A stretch of DNA of 64,000 nucleotides from Notolepis coatsorum. Its lineage: Eukaryota > Chordata > Actinopteri > Aulopiformes > Paralepididae. The notes under the pieces are model-generated. The model ran no database searches. It had not been told where the DNA came from and saw nothing but the letters and a program-made list of their open reading frames with translations. This document shows positions 10,701 to 20,498 of this stretch, in pieces. Numbering within the stretch: the stretch's first letter is position 1; each line of letters begins with the position of its first letter. The DNA lies in contig OZ020589.1 in the NCBI GenBank assembly GCA_963971535.1, positions 90,332,683 to 90,396,682 on the forward strand, in the 5' to 3' direction. The position numbers and the translations under genes are program-made.

Positions 10701-11569
10701 TTCCTCAATGGCAAAGGAGGGGGGTTCATACTCTGGAGGATATTTATGATAAGAACGGCCTCCGTGCGTTTCAGGACTTAAGAGAATTTTATCATCTTCC
10801 CGGCGAGTCCTTCTTTCTTTACCTTCAACTAAGGTCAGCGCAGAGGGCGCATGGCGTGCCGTGGGCTCAAGCTTTGCAACCACACCCCTTCCTCAGGCTC
10901 ATAGTGGACAGGACGACCTCCAGAGGGTTTGTCTCAGACTTTTATACGCTCTTAATTCAGTCCACGTATAAAAATGTATCATTGGATACAATCTGGCGTG
11001 TGGATATCCCGGAGTTGGACCCCGAGTTTGACTGGGATGATGTTTGGGCAAATGTGGCATTGTCTTCCCGCAACCCCAATCACCAGCAAATTAATTTTAA
11101 TTATATTCATAGGACCTATCTTACACCTAGGAAGCTATTTGCTATGGGACTGATAACCGACTCTCGGTGCACTTTGTGCTCTCAAAAGGCCACTGGCACT
11201 TATATGTTTATGTATTGGGATTGCCCACCAGTGGCCCGCTTCTGGAGGTCAATAGCGGACAAACTTTCAGATCTGTGTGGCTTAACTATCCCATTCACAG
11301 CTGTTACGCTACTCCTGAACGATATAACAACACTACCCGCGTCCGTACAACTGAAAAGGGTTGTCCTAGTGGGCGTCACAGCGGCGAAGAAGCTAATAGC
11401 AATGAGATGGAAGGAGCCTGAGAAGCTCACAGTGATTAACTGGTCCCTAACACTGTTGGATGTGATTTATCTTGAGATATCCACGGCGCGGGTGATTGGG
11501 GTGGGGCAGGCTGGGATTGACCTATGGTTCGCAGCAGCTGAGAAGGTTAGGACCGCCGTGTGCGGCTGA
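7799..11569 (+). CDS. L1-like ORF2 protein: endonuclease and reverse transcriptase, intact
   Basis: 1256 aa without a stop, starting at ATG 7799. The APE-type endonuclease fills residues 1-240: LIWNAGGLN, the catalytic SETHL, VGGDFNACWD, RIDYAF and SDHKG. Reverse transcriptase spans about 440-780: YRPLSLL, DQTGFIPGR, SLDAMKAFDRLEW with a catalytic Asp, SRQGCPLSPGLFALSLEP, and the active-site box YADDLLIF. The C-terminal third carries a Cys-rich CTLCSQKATGTYMFMYWDC segment as in L1 ORF2. It would nick target DNA and copy element RNA at the nick. All key residues and the usual length are present, so this protein may be functional and could act in trans. The partner ORF1 is broken. Confidence 0.9.
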   Translation: MAKLNILIWNAGGLNAPHKRASVLWLLKRRNIDIALLSETHLLVGDVSRLANRQYHVISSSSADDKTKGVVIVTRRNLDIKVLDVWSDTEGRITIAKVEFSHRKMAIIALYAPNTFDSAFYNTITKNMLELTGYALIVGGDFNACWDAEMDRSGSSETSDQKRSSKALRMWAQDTGLADLWRLSNPTLKDYSHLSARHKTFSRIDYAFASPNMFDSFDVSLVPLALSDHKGIFLVATFGRLSTRAPRWRFNSTLLKNDDFCSEFRSKLAEFLQINVGTVDDPRVLWNALKGFIRGHVTLFASNLRKSRSKKIEGLETLYADLYASLQTNYSERLNTQRKIVKKEINSILKQQSEFLIHRTRQNYYFHGSRPSHLLAMKIRSNDHFSDIPSIKTRQGTVTTDSKKINNTFKEFYSQLYSSEVNLDDSKFESFIGGLEIPHISEEEAKELGKPITLMELRETIAEMQRGKAPGWDGIPPEVYLAFWDQLGPLMLDMINYAIEQGEFSRDVNMVLISLLLKKDKDPNDCGSYRPLSLLWADLKVFAKVLARRLQRFMTVLVHCDQTGFIPGRLAADNLRRLLHVVDNSKDNTAPSTVLSLDAMKAFDRLEWSYLWKVLEVMGLGKNFIHMIKVLYASPSAMILTGKNCSTLFPVSRSSRQGCPLSPGLFALSLEPLAQFIRQSEDIVPIMINNTPHKIALYADDLLIFMDDPSRSATKLLGIIDDFGKLSGFKINWNKSACLPLNELAKAVRLPADIPIVEHFKYLGIEIFPTLSQTTKFNFTGTYDKIRQDLDRWSSLPNSLQARASIIKMNVLPRIHFVSSMLPLPPPIDHWRKVQLMVSKFIWNNKRPRIKRATTQRRKQDGGLAIPDFKLYFWSFSLRPLMCWLDPVDAVSWRSLEAAAVSPLRLQDVVYSTVPISKCRLRYGPIITHVIQTWRNVQKSCGVKCPWHLDSPIFNNQQLLVGHKPVNIPQWQRRGVHTLEDIYDKNGLRAFQDLREFYHLPGESFFLYLQLRSAQRAHGVPWAQALQPHPFLRLIVDRTTSRGFVSDFYTLLIQSTYKNVSLDTIWRVDIPELDPEFDWDDVWANVALSSRNPNHQQINFNYIHRTYLTPRKLFAMGLITDSRCTLCSQKATGTYMFMYWDCPPVARFWRSIADKLSDLCGLTIPFTAVTLLLNDITTLPASVQLKRVVLVGVTAAKKLIAMRWKEPEKLTVINWSLTLLDVIYLEISTARVIGVGQAGIDLWFAAAEKVRTAVCG

Positions 11570-11729
11570 GCGGGGTTGGGGTGCTTGTTCGGGGGAGTCC
11601 GGCGGTCTCGTGGGAGGGGGAGGAGGAAATGTCTTGTCTGTCTTGTCTTTTGTGATGTCTTGAATTTAACTAGGCATTTTATTGGGGGGCAGCTATTTAG
11701 CTAGTTCTTCGCTATTTGGTCATCTATTA
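11570..11729 (+). other. L1 3' UTR remnant
   Basis: G-rich sequence after the ORF2 stop (GGGGTTGGGGTGC, GTGGGAGGGGGAGGAGG), a usual feature of L1 3' UTRs. No poly(A) tail is seen before the hAT end at 11730. Confidence 0.5.
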
Positions 11730-12900
11730 CAGGGGTTCCCAACCTTTTTTTCCCCAGGGACCCCCAAACATCTCTGATGAAATTCCTGGACCCCCCTCCT
11801 AATAAAATACCATAAAATACTTTTTTTTGTCATTTTAATACTTTTTTTGTCATTTTAATAACAAACTGCTTATACACAGGCATATGCATCATAATTAGAC
11901 CCACTATGCTTCTTTGACTTGTGCCTTCAATCAACAAATCTCATCTTGCACCATATGTATTTCAAAATGTTGGCCAATATTCAAATCCTGTATTCATCCT
12001 CTCAAATCAGGCCCTAATGGTGAACGGTTTGCATTTATGTTGAATGAAGTAAGAATCCACTGCAGTAAAAATATCCTCACCTTGATTGGTGGTAGTAAGG
12101 TTGACTGACATCCTGCTTCAGATCCTCATTTTCGATATACTGCACATAAACGATGAGCACAGCCTCGTCTGCGACAGTTGTAGTTTCATCAAGTTGTATG
12201 GCAAATGGACCCTTTCTAAGCTTTTCTGACAGCTGCTGCTCGCAATCACTTGACATCTTATCAATTCGGTCTTTCACTACATTGTTCGAGAGTGGTACTG
12301 ATTTTAGTTTATCCGCCACCTGTGGGCCGCACAGTTTCTAAACCATTTTGATGCAGGCTGGTTTGATGAGCTGCTCGCCAATATTGTGCGGTTTCTTTGC
12401 TTTTGCAATTAAAAGCGAACACTCAAAGGAGGCTTCGGTAGCCTTCTGTAAATCACTGCCACCCCTGCTCCACGCTACTCTAACATCAACGGGCTTGTTC
12501 GCCTTGAGAGACTGTTCTTTCCTCCGAAAAAAGTCTGGATCCTTCCCAACGGTTTCTGGGTGCTTAGACGCCTGATGTCTCTTCAGCTTGCTGGGCTTCA
12601 GGCTCGAGTTTGCCAATTTTTCTCCACAAATCACACACTCAGGTCGTTTGTCTGGTCCCTCAGTGAAGCCCATGGTGATGTAATTTTCGCGATTGCTGTA
12701 GGTCCTAACTTTTTTTGCAGATGAGCTGCCGTCATCTCCTTTTCGTTTGTCACACATTTTCGCCTCTGGCGGCTGACTGCAGACGAGCCGAGAAAGTTAA
12801 CTAGCGTGCTAGGCTAGCTACGGAAAGTGATACAGTCAACTGATTCGCGTTTTAGCGGCTACCCGGTAGCCTACTGTTAACGTTCAAAAATCATGTCTAG
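11730..12900 (-). mobile_element. Decayed hAT element with BED-finger transposase
   Basis: The left end CAGGGGTTCCCAACC (11730-11744) is a typical hAT/Charlie-type terminus. Minus-strand coding at 12077-12757 is hAT transposase. No matching inverted terminus is visible on the right, so that end is lost or too diverged; the limit near 12900 is a guess. 11745-12076 contains A/T-rich non-coding sequence with the 3' part of the transposase missing. Confidence 0.6.
12077..12757 (-). pseudogene. hAT transposase N-terminus (BED zinc finger, ZBED5-like)
   Basis: Reading starts at an ATG at 12757 with MCDKRKGDDG. CVICGEKLANSSLKPSKLKRHQASKH is a BED-type zinc finger (C-x2-C...H-x4-H) for DNA binding. 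It continues with FFRRKEQ and with LIAKAKKPHNIGEQLIKPAC, typical of the ZBED5/FAM200-like hAT group. An in-frame TAG occurs at 12338-12340. The same frame then resumes with ADKLKSVPLSNNVVKDRID and FAIQLDETTTVADEA, where the DET block matches the start of the catalytic core. Sequence ends at 12077 and the rest of the RNase H fold and dimerisation domain is absent. The element is dead. Confidence 0.8.
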
Positions 12901-13020
12901 ATGTTTATTTATTTATCTTTATTTTTTATTGTAGTGGAGAGACTATTCATGCTTCTGATGATAAACATGTGCTAATTAAATATTTCTCTGAAAGATTTAA
13001 AAAAAAAAAGAAAAAAAAAA
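12758..13020. other. Non-coding stretch between hAT and copia remnants
   Basis: Holds the presumed hAT 5' UTR (12758-12890), then A/T-rich sequence and an A-rich run (12998-13023). Nothing else is recognised. Confidence 0.4.
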
Positions 13021-13021
13021 A

Positions 13022-13295
13022 AACTCAACTGCTCGAAGGGATGGATACCTATGTATATAAGAAGACTGTTGTTTATGAGGACAACCAGGGAACCATTGCG
13101 ATTGCTAGAAACCCTGTGTGTCGGCAGAGATGTAAACATGTCGATATAAAATATAATTTCATTAGATCTGTCATCAGAGAAGAAAGGATGACACTGATGT
13201 ATTGTCCCACGGACGACATGGTAGCAGACGCTATGACGAAACCTGCCTCCAAATTTAAATTGAAGAGATTTGCAGAGGCCATGTTTGGTTTGTAG
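13022..13295 (+). pseudogene. Ty1/copia polyprotein C-terminus (RNase H fragment)
   Basis: The reading frame gives VVYEDNQGTIAIARNP, then CRQRCKHVDIKYNFIRS and DMVADAMTKPASKFKLKRF. These are the last blocks of copia RNase H (catalytic Asp in EDNQG; His in KHVDIKY; the ADAMTKP terminal box). Only about 90 residues of the usual >1000-aa polyprotein remain. The upstream edge is an A-rich run with no LTR. It is followed directly by a matching 3' LTR, so this is the 3' end of a truncated copia element. Confidence 0.85.
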
Positions 13296-13401
13296 ATATT
13301 GACTGCCATGTTCTGTTGATGTTTTTGTGATTATATTATTTCCTTTGTAAAATGTTTTTCCAAGATGTCAGCCAGTGTGCTAATACAAACCTAAGTGGGA
13401 G

Positions 13402-13732
13402 TGTTGAGATCAGAGGTTCTGTGTAGGATTGTTAGTAACTGTCTAACTGTACATATGGCTGTTTGCACTAGCAACTGTTTACCTGCATATATAACTGTCC
13501 CCACCAGTGACTGTCTAGTTGCATATATATCTGTTCCCACTAGAGGGCGCTCTAGGCGGAACCACCCAGGTACACCACCTCGGGGCAAGTATAAAAGTGA
13601 ATGTATCCTCCCACTTCCTTCTCTCCCCCATGTCTCTCAGAGAGAGAAGAACTGTAGAACTGCTGCTGAACATGTGAATAAATAAACCACGCCAGTTTGG
13701 GCTCAAGATAGAAACCATGCATCTTGACCACA
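13402..13732 (+). repeat. Ty1/copia 3' LTR (approximate right edge)
   Basis: A purine tract AAGTGGGAG (13393-13401) is followed by TGTTGAGATC. The stretch contains tandem TAACTGTC/CATATAT-type units, a TATAAAA box near 13592 and AATAAA near 13679. This order (U3 promoter, then polyadenylation signal) is as in an LTR. The right edge is placed at a CA dinucleotide near 13732. No second LTR is found in the window. Confidence 0.6.
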
Positions 13733-13763
13733 TTATTGTCGCCCTATAGCCGAATTCTGTTAA

Positions 13764-14700
13764 CTCTTTCAGTGCCACGCCTGGTTTTCCGTTTTACCGC
13801 TTGAATGCCACCATCGGCGCCAATGTTAACGTTAATATCGCCTAATCTATGTTTTAAATTATGGCTATGTGTCTAATCTGCCCATCGCATTATCAAAGAC
13901 TATTTTCCAGTCAGTGCTGTGAAGGCAGATTGTTTTTTTATCGCGTCGTTTCCGTTTCAGAGCAGTTAGAAAAGCCCCCGTTTTGATATAAAAAACAGCT
14001 CATTCTCGAGCATTCTATGAAAATCGTATTTTAGTGGAATATTCCACAACGTTGATATTCGTCGGCCTTTTTATGAATCGTTTTCAAATAAACGCTAGAT
14101 GATCAATATTATACGTGCACGCAAGCACATTACGGCCGCGCACTGATAATCGCTCCGTTGATTTCCTCACAGACTTTTACAGTGAAACCGAAAGAAGACA
14201 TTTCACAAAACAGCTTATAACTTCATCAAACGTACTCCGATTATCCTACCACTGATAACATAGAGTCCTTACCTGACATCAGATGGTATCCAACTGGTAT
14301 ATTCCAATTCCTGATCACCATTCGAAAAAATTGATACGTGTATGGATCCAACGCGACACTGTAGATCTCCATGATCCGCGGGGATCTGAGGCTCCAGAAT
14401 GAACTGTGGTAACCCCGGCTGGATCAGTGAACTGGAAAATGTGGAGTACCAGATTTTTTCCCCATTCATTTTCATTGAGTCCATTCCAAAATCACTTATG
14501 TCATCTGGGAGACGACAGGGGGCGCTTTTTTCCACAGTGATCACCGGCGCAGCTCGGCTATACTCGGGTAGGCTCGGGTGATGCAATAATTTTTCAGATC
14601 GCAAAAAAATAATAATAATAATAATTCCGAGAAATCTCGTGAGTGGCACGCAACCACCTATAAAAAAATCCGAGAAATCTCGTGAGTGGCACTGAAAGAG
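13764..14700. mobile_element. TTAA-flanked non-autonomous DNA transposon, copy 1 (piggyBac-like MITE)
   Basis: Flanked by TTAA at 13760-13763 and 14701-14704. The ends are perfect 15-bp inverted repeats (CTCTTTCAGTGCCAC). The right subterminal motif CCGAGAAATCTCGTGAGTGGCAC occurs twice (14625-14650 and about 14670-14692). TTAA targets are the hallmark of piggyBac-type elements. No transposase is present; the 126-aa minus-strand open frame has no recognised domain. The internal block around 13825-13890 recurs in the partial copy at 62660-62730. Confidence 0.8.
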
Positions 14701-15111
14701 TTAACAGTCTGGATCATCCATTTCTGTGCTTCCTCTTTTCTGTCCACGCCTTTTGGCAGTGTAGTGTCCTGTGGTAAAAGCGTATGCATTGTGGTCTCTT
14801 GCACGTTGTATTTGGTCCTTGTTTGTTACATTTGAGTGACAGGAGCGATGCCAGACTGCCTGCTCTTTGTACAGTTTTTCTGGTGTGCAGTTCTCCAGTG
14901 GCCTTTGGATTTGGACGTAGTCCCCATCATTCAAACCTCTCCTCTCTTGAACTGCCTGCAGTACAAATCCATAAGACTCTAATTCAGGGTGTTGCACCAG
15001 GACTCTTTTCTTGTCATCAGACTGGCAGAGAATGCACTGCTTCCAGCTAACGGACTCCCAGGCTTGACTTGACGCTTCTCTACCTTGTGACTCTTGACTC
15101 ATGCTTAGAAA
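14701..15111 (-). CDS. Cysteine/histidine-rich exon, probably a TE-related gene fragment
   Basis: An open frame from a splice-acceptor-like TTTGCAG (exon edge 15111), with a first ATG at 15102, runs to a TAA that is formed within the TTAA target site at 14701. It contains CILCQSDDKKRVLVQHPELESY, YVQIQRPLENCT and AVWHRSCHSNVTNKDQIQRARDH. This is the C-x2-C...WH-x2-C pattern I associate with N-terminal zinc-binding domains of large multicopy fish proteins, possibly transposon-encoded. It ends in a basic KRRGQKRG tail. Upstream and downstream exons are not found, and a TTAA element adjoins the stop. Function is unknown; it may be non-functional. Confidence 0.5.
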   Translation of the reverse strand, partial: FLSMSQESQGREASSQAWESVSWKQCILCQSDDKKRVLVQHPELESYGFVLQAVQERRGLNDGDYVQIQRPLENCTPEKLYKEQAVWHRSCHSNVTNKDQIQRARDHNAYAFTTGHYTAKRRGQKRGSTEMDDPDC

Positions 15112-15169
15112 CTGCAAACACAGAACATATTGTCACATATTGATACATGATAAATACTCTACTCATTCA

Positions 15170-15457
15170 AACAATAGTCATGAATGACAAACTATAGCTA
15201 GATTTGTTACAGTAGCAATACTTGCCTTGTTGAAATCTAGCCTGACATATTTTGTTAGGTAAAAAATAAGATAATACTTACTTACTGTATTATATGTATC
15301 AGATGTATGTATCAGATGCTGTGTACAATAATCATTTTGGGATGACACCTCAGAGATTGTAGGGCTGATGTGGTCCACAACAAATATCAGGAGAACATTA
15401 GAAGTCTGAGGGAAAATAAAATATATTGATCTCATGATACTGTACATCACACGCACA

Positions 15458-15545
<88 letters not shown>

Positions 15546-15960
15546 ATATACATATACACACACATATATTATACTATAATACTGTTAGCTAGCTTAGTTA
15601 GTTAGCTAGCTAGCTAGTGTTATGACATACTATCTCAATCAATAGTCATGAATGACACAAACTATACAGTAATGTTAGCTAGCTTATTTAGTTAACTAAC
15701 TAACTAGTGTTAGCAAACTACTGTATTTTATTTTGATGATACATCATGACATGAATGACACAATAGTAATGGTAGCTAGCTTAAATGTGATGTTATAGAC
15801 ATAAAACCTGTTAAAATTGTCTGAGGTAAAAATTTACACAATACTTACTTTACATGTATCAAATGATGTGTAGAATAATGTTGAGGGATGACACTTCACA
15901 TAGTAGGCTATGTGTGGTCCACAACAAATATTATGAGAATATCAGAATTCTGAAGAACAA
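15170..15960. repeat. Imperfect local duplication around the CA repeat
   Basis: Two blocks match. 15170-15405 carries CAATAGTCATGAATGACA, ATGTATCAGATG, GGATGACAC and GTGGTCCACAACAAATAT. 15640-15940 carries the same landmarks in the same order. Between them lies a TTAGCTAGC-rich patch (15580-15780). No gene is seen. Confidence 0.65.
15453..15539. repeat. (CA)n microsatellite
   Basis: An almost pure CA dinucleotide run of about 85 bp. The minus-strand open frame across it (poly Cys-Val) is an artefact. Confidence 0.95.
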
Positions 15961-16299
15961 GGCCGTTGCTAGGGAACAAAACGTGTGGCCTTGCACCTTT
16001 GAGGGCGGGCCTCGCATCAGATTATAATTGTATTGGCCTTTTGCTGAATTTATAGACATTTTATATTTATCTATATACGATAATGATTTATTATTACTAC
16101 TATTTTGAACTGCAACCTCTGTATGAAAAGTGCTATACAAATAAAGTTATTATTATTTGATGAAAGATAATAAAATCAATTTGTTTTTGTATACTTTAAA
16201 AAATCATGCTTTTTGCATTTCTCCCAGTCATTTTCGACCCACTCATGCATTGAAGGGTTAATGTAAAATGTAGAAGCTTTGTAACTACCACCATTGGAT

Positions 16300-16510
16300 T
16301 CCTTGACCCTGAAAATGTAGGTTTAGCAGTTCAAATCAATGTTCTAGCTCATTTAGAAGCCGAGATATTACAAAACCTACATTTTACGGTGGCCATTTTG
16401 GAAATTCCAATATGGCCGCCTTATAGACATCTGGGCAAATGGAAACATGGATTTTCTGATTCCTTATACAATGCCCTTTCCAAAAATGTATAGTTTTGCT
16501 AAATATTTGT
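16300..16510 (-). repeat. Interspersed repeat, copy 2 (inverted relative to 4920-5085)
   Basis: Read on the minus strand, this region reproduces the landmarks of 4920-5085: AAAACTATACATTTTTGGAAA, ATGTTTCCATTTGCCC, AAAATGGCC and AAATGTAGGTTTTGTAATAT. Confidence 0.6.
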
Positions 16511-17804
16511 TCTGAATGCACTTTGTTGTAGTTATCCTACAGAGAAAAGAAAATGCACTTGACTTTAATGCACATTTAGTTGTATGCAAAGAGAAACATT
16601 TTAAATTGTACAATCTTTCAGCAGTCAGCCTGGAATTAATGTATGCATTCAAACGTGCTGAATGAGAGATGAGTGTGTGGCACCACCCCTGCTTATGTAG
16701 GTAAGCGGATGGGGGTGTGGCCAGATGAATGCTGGCATTTAAAGGTACATTTTGAAATTTATTCAGTGTATATACGCTGAAGCGAGATATATGCAATATG
16801 ACGCTGAGCGTGAGCTAGTATGATACAGAACTAAACTTAATTACTAGGTATAGTCAGTTAGTTGAATGAACTAAAATCTAAAAGGTGTCTCTCTGGGAAC
16901 GACAGAGTTTACCAGAGGGCACACACTATGTAAATACAACAGGACTCGGGTCTGCAAGACACAAGAGACCAGAAACTGTATTTAAATCTATAGGAGCTTG
17001 GGTCCAATCTAGTCTACTAAAAGTTAACATTTCAATAGATGGCTTTGTTTACTTTAAGCAGGACCTGAAAAGGGCTTGCTAGGTAAACAGTAAAAACAGT
17101 CGACTAATGATTAAATCTTCTCCCCCGCTCTCTGTAACAGTCAAAGCTATAGAAATCATCTGGGCCCTTTGGTTAGTTGAACAAAGGGCTGGCACAGACG
17201 CCTAACATTAGAATGATAACTTCCCCCAACTGCAAATAACACATTCCTAGGAGACCATCTGCTCCAGCGCTTCAAAGAGCTACTAGGTGGCCCTGAAGGC
17301 ACAGAGCAAATGTCTGTAAGATGGCTCCTCCTAGCCTGGCAAAAGACAGGAAATTAGTTCTGGTTTAAAACGTAGTTATAATGGTATTAGACATTTGAAC
17401 TATACAGGAAAATAACCATAAAGTAGAGATGTTTTAATTCTGGTCAGTTGAAAACAACGTAGGCTGATTTTAGACCCTTTAAAGTATATGTTAGATAAAA
17501 TAACCTATTTGGAGTAAAGACAGAACGGTGGAAATAAACTAAACATAAAAGAATAGTAAAATAACCTTTTACTTGAAATATAGAAAGATATATTCCTTTG
17601 TTCTTGTTAAAACTAGAAAATAGGGCTAAATTCAGTATCTAGAAACCTATAGAAATCAGGAAAAGACTTAAATTCACTGTTTAAATGTAGCCATAACTAA
17701 TCTCTAATCCTTTAGTTAGTAAAATCAAATACAGTATACTTTAAACGCTAAAACTCCAGAACAGTATTTTGTCCTTAAAAATAGAGGGACTGCCTCTTTA
17801 AGAA

Positions 17805-17960
17805 GCAAGATGGCCGCCGACCCTAATTCAAAATGGCCGCTATGAGCTTTAGCCAATCAGGACGTAAAGATCCGCCCTCTGACAAACTAGTTCAACGTTC
17901 TCTCAGAGGCGGGATTTAGCCGTTAAAAGGGGTCTGCACAGACCAGACAAAAAAGGGAAG
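17805..17960 (+). promoter_or_regulatory. Promoter-like patch (YY1-like, CCAAT, GC box)
   Basis: AAGATGGCCGCC (17809-17820) and AAAATGGCCGCT (about 17831) resemble YY1 sites. AGCCAATCAGG (about 17851) is a CCAAT box and GAGGCGGGA (about 17907) a GC box, all within 110 bp. The sequence downstream encodes no recognised protein and is cut by the TTAA element at 18141. AATAAA (about 19173) lies beyond that element, so this could be the promoter of an old LTR or of an unknown non-coding transcript. Inference only. Confidence 0.3.
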
Positions 17961-18140
17961 CTCTTGGAAACATTGTATGCACAGCAAAACGGAGGGAGGA
18001 CTGCTTGAAGACGCTGAGGACGAGAACAAAGATTTCTTTGTCTCCTTGGAAACGGGAATCAACAACCAATGAGACGCAACAACCCAAAGCTCCATTGAAG
18101 ATTATTATTCTTTAACTACTTTGCATTAGACTGATATTAA

Positions 18141-19089
18141 CACTTTGATCGCCGGGGTTAAATTCATAATTTACCATCCCTCGCCAGCCCTATTTAACAT
18201 GGAGAAGTTCCCCTTCTTTGCAGGGCTATAACTTTTTAAATTGTATTGCTAAATTGACATTACTATGGCCCATTCAACGTCCTATATCTATTGTTCAGGG
18301 TGTAGCAACGTTATACTTTATCATTCACATATTCATACTAAAATACGGTCTAAAGTATAAGTATGTTTTTATCGTTTTCTGCAGCTTTCTCCAGAACTTG
18401 ATTTATAGCCCCAAATGCATTATATTGATGATCAAATACAGTTTGATAGGAATCTGTGCGAGATAAAAAATGTCAACTGGACGTGCTTCTAGGAGTTACT
18501 ACTTATCATCTGATGTTGACCGGATGGGCGGGGGGTCGTTTATAATTCCGTGGGCAACGTTATATCATTCATCTAGTGTGGGTGATATGATCATTAGAGC
18601 AGTTAGTAAAGAACACGTTGAAAAATAACGCTGGATCTTACCGTATCTTCCTCGCACCGTTGGACGATGAGCGTGGAACTGAAATATTCCTATTATGGGA
18701 TGTAGAAATACCCGATCCATTTCCAGGTTGTATAATAGTATATACGTCCAAATCATGTTGTTTATCGAGTTATTGGTAACGGATTGCTATCTGTTGTGAT
18801 CAGCTCGAGTCCTGGGACTATTAGCGAGTGATCGGACCGAATTGAAATGAGCACCAGCTTCCACTTCCTGTTTCTGCCCTGGGCGATCCGCCGATCGGCC
18901 ACCAGATGGCGCTCTTGAACCGTTGGAGAGTTGAGAGGGGCTCAACAGTACATCTCATGTCTCCGGGGGAGAAATATGATTTCGATCACAGATTTTTGAA
19001 ATATTGATATCAAAGACGCTGTCCAGCATCTTCGGCAGAATGAGCATGGCGGGGAAAGACGTGTTTCAGCGTTTTCGGCGATTAATGTG
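18141..19089. mobile_element. TTAA-flanked non-autonomous DNA transposon, copy 2
   Basis: TTAA sits at 18137-18140 and 19090-19093. Ends are imperfect inverted repeats (CACTTTGATCGCCG versus CACATTAATCGCCG). Its interior matches 59259-60164 in reverse orientation, for example TTGCAGGGCTATAACTTTTT and GGGTCGTTTATAATTCCGT, so the two belong to one family. No transposase. Confidence 0.8.
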
Positions 19090-19252
19090 TTAATGACTGG
19101 CGGCATAGTGCTTTGTTACATTAATATCATTGCATTTTTCATTGATTGAACCAGATCATTCTTGTACTTTGACAATAAACGAGATCTGGGAAATAGAAAC
19201 CTCTCATTTGATTCCTTTTCTCCGCCGTGCAACAACAGTTTTTAGTAATACG

Positions 19253-20454
19253 TGTAGCGGTGTCCACTTATAGTGCCTATAACATTTACTGTTGGGCGCC
19301 AGACAGGTCTAACCCCTGCCAATGAAGATAATATTACGTTTTTGATTTGATTAATTAGGCCTATAGCTCCGGCATAAGACTGTACCACATAATAGACAAA
19401 TAATATAATAATTTGATTAATAGTAGGTCTGGACTAATGGCCAAGCTAAATACTAGGTTAGTTTGATAACAAAAAAACACTCAGGAGTCATGCTCAATTC
19501 AGTCAAAATGTCCATGTATTGGATATTAGTCAAAATCATAAGAAAACATTTTAGAACACAAAACAATTCATTTTCAGACCAGTCCGTTCACGCAGTTCAG
19601 TGCATTGGGTGAACAGGTATAGGCATTTGCCAATAGTTCCAACTGTCAAGAGTTCGTGATGACCGCAACGCAACTGTGTGAATGAACGAAAAAATAGAAA
19701 GTCTCTAAAGAAAATATGTGTGTGTGTGTGTGTGCGTGTGTGTGTGTGTGGGTGTGTGATGCGAGAGTAGGGGAAAGAGACGGGCGTTGGACTTGGGGCT
19801 GGAGGGTAGAGAGAGATGTTTGGCTTGGGCTGGAGGGGTAGAGAGAGAGATGTTTGGCTTGGGCTGGAGGGGTAGAGAGAGAGATGTTTGGCTTGGGCTG
19901 GAGGGGTAGAGAGAGAGAGGTTTGGCTTGGGCTGGAGATTGCAGAGAGAGATATAGAGGCGCGTTTGGCCTGGGCTATGTGTCGCCGTCGTTAGGAAGCT
20001 TGGAGAGGGGAATGTTTGAGTCGGAGACGCTTGCGTCACAGCCTCGGAACAGGAGCACAACAAACAGTGCAGCGTGTACCCTACCGCACCGAAGTCCGTG
20101 TTGGGTGAAGATGATCAGGTCGTAGACGTCCGGACTATCCACGTTGGTCATCCATCCCGTGTCAGGTAATGTTTACTTGCGCGTTTTCAACTTATCTAAC
20201 TACGGTTCACGTTCTCCTTGCTCTTTAGTTCGGCTGCACGTCTTCCTTCAGTGAAACAACATTCAAACTCGCCGCTCTCACTTCCGCGTCATGACTTCTC
20301 ACGTCTCCTGTCTCACGTCTCACAAGGCCATCCCACCACCGTCTGACATCTCACCTCTTATCCGCTATCAGATCCCAGATGAGCGCATCCGTAATTGACA
20401 GCCATAAAGGGACAGGCGCACTTTTACCAGGCAGGTTAAAGCCGCTCTGTTACA
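19253..20454 (-). repeat. Gypsy LTR (3' relative to coding strand)
   Basis: 1202 bp. Contains a TG-rich run (19717-19758) and a 34-bp GGCTTGGGCTGGAGGGGTAGAGAG minisatellite (about 19800-19935). It differs from the other LTR by a handful of substitutions and small indels, so the insertion is fairly recent. Minus-strand open frames through the minisatellite are artefacts. Confidence 0.9.
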
Positions 20455-20467
20455 CTCTTCCCCCATT
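20455..20467 (-). promoter_or_regulatory. Gypsy polypurine tract
   Basis: On the coding strand AATGGGGGAAGAG lies directly against the 3' LTR. This is the position and composition expected of the plus-strand DNA primer. Confidence 0.75.
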
Positions 20468-20498
20468 GTGAAAAACCACCTTTGGTGGTGAACATCAG

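Larger units (their letters stand above)
5380..11729 (+). mobile_element. L1-like non-LTR retrotransposon, near full length
   Basis: The order is 5' leader, ORF1 (coiled coil plus RRM-like domain; broken), a long inter-ORF region, ORF2 (endonuclease plus reverse transcriptase; intact), and a short 3' UTR. ORF1 of this type plus an APE endonuclease places it in the L1/Tx1 group. The 5' limit is approximate, chosen from the GC-rich leader upstream of ORF1. The 3' limit is where a hAT end begins (11730), so the original tail and target duplication are not visible. Confidence 0.8.
15961..18136. other. Non-coding stretch with interspersed repeats
   Basis: No gene recognised. 16300-16510 is the second copy of the repeat at 4920-5085. 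The remainder (16510-17790) is A/T-rich, unique-looking sequence with short open frames that resemble nothing. A promoter-like patch follows at 17805-17960. Confidence 0.45.

Noticed and set aside
15178..15561. Minus-strand Cys-Val repeat protein
   Set aside because: Translation of the CA microsatellite.
19551..20063. Pro/Ser-rich minus-strand frame (also 26700-27209)
   Set aside because: Lies in the gypsy LTR minisatellite and occurs in both LTRs.
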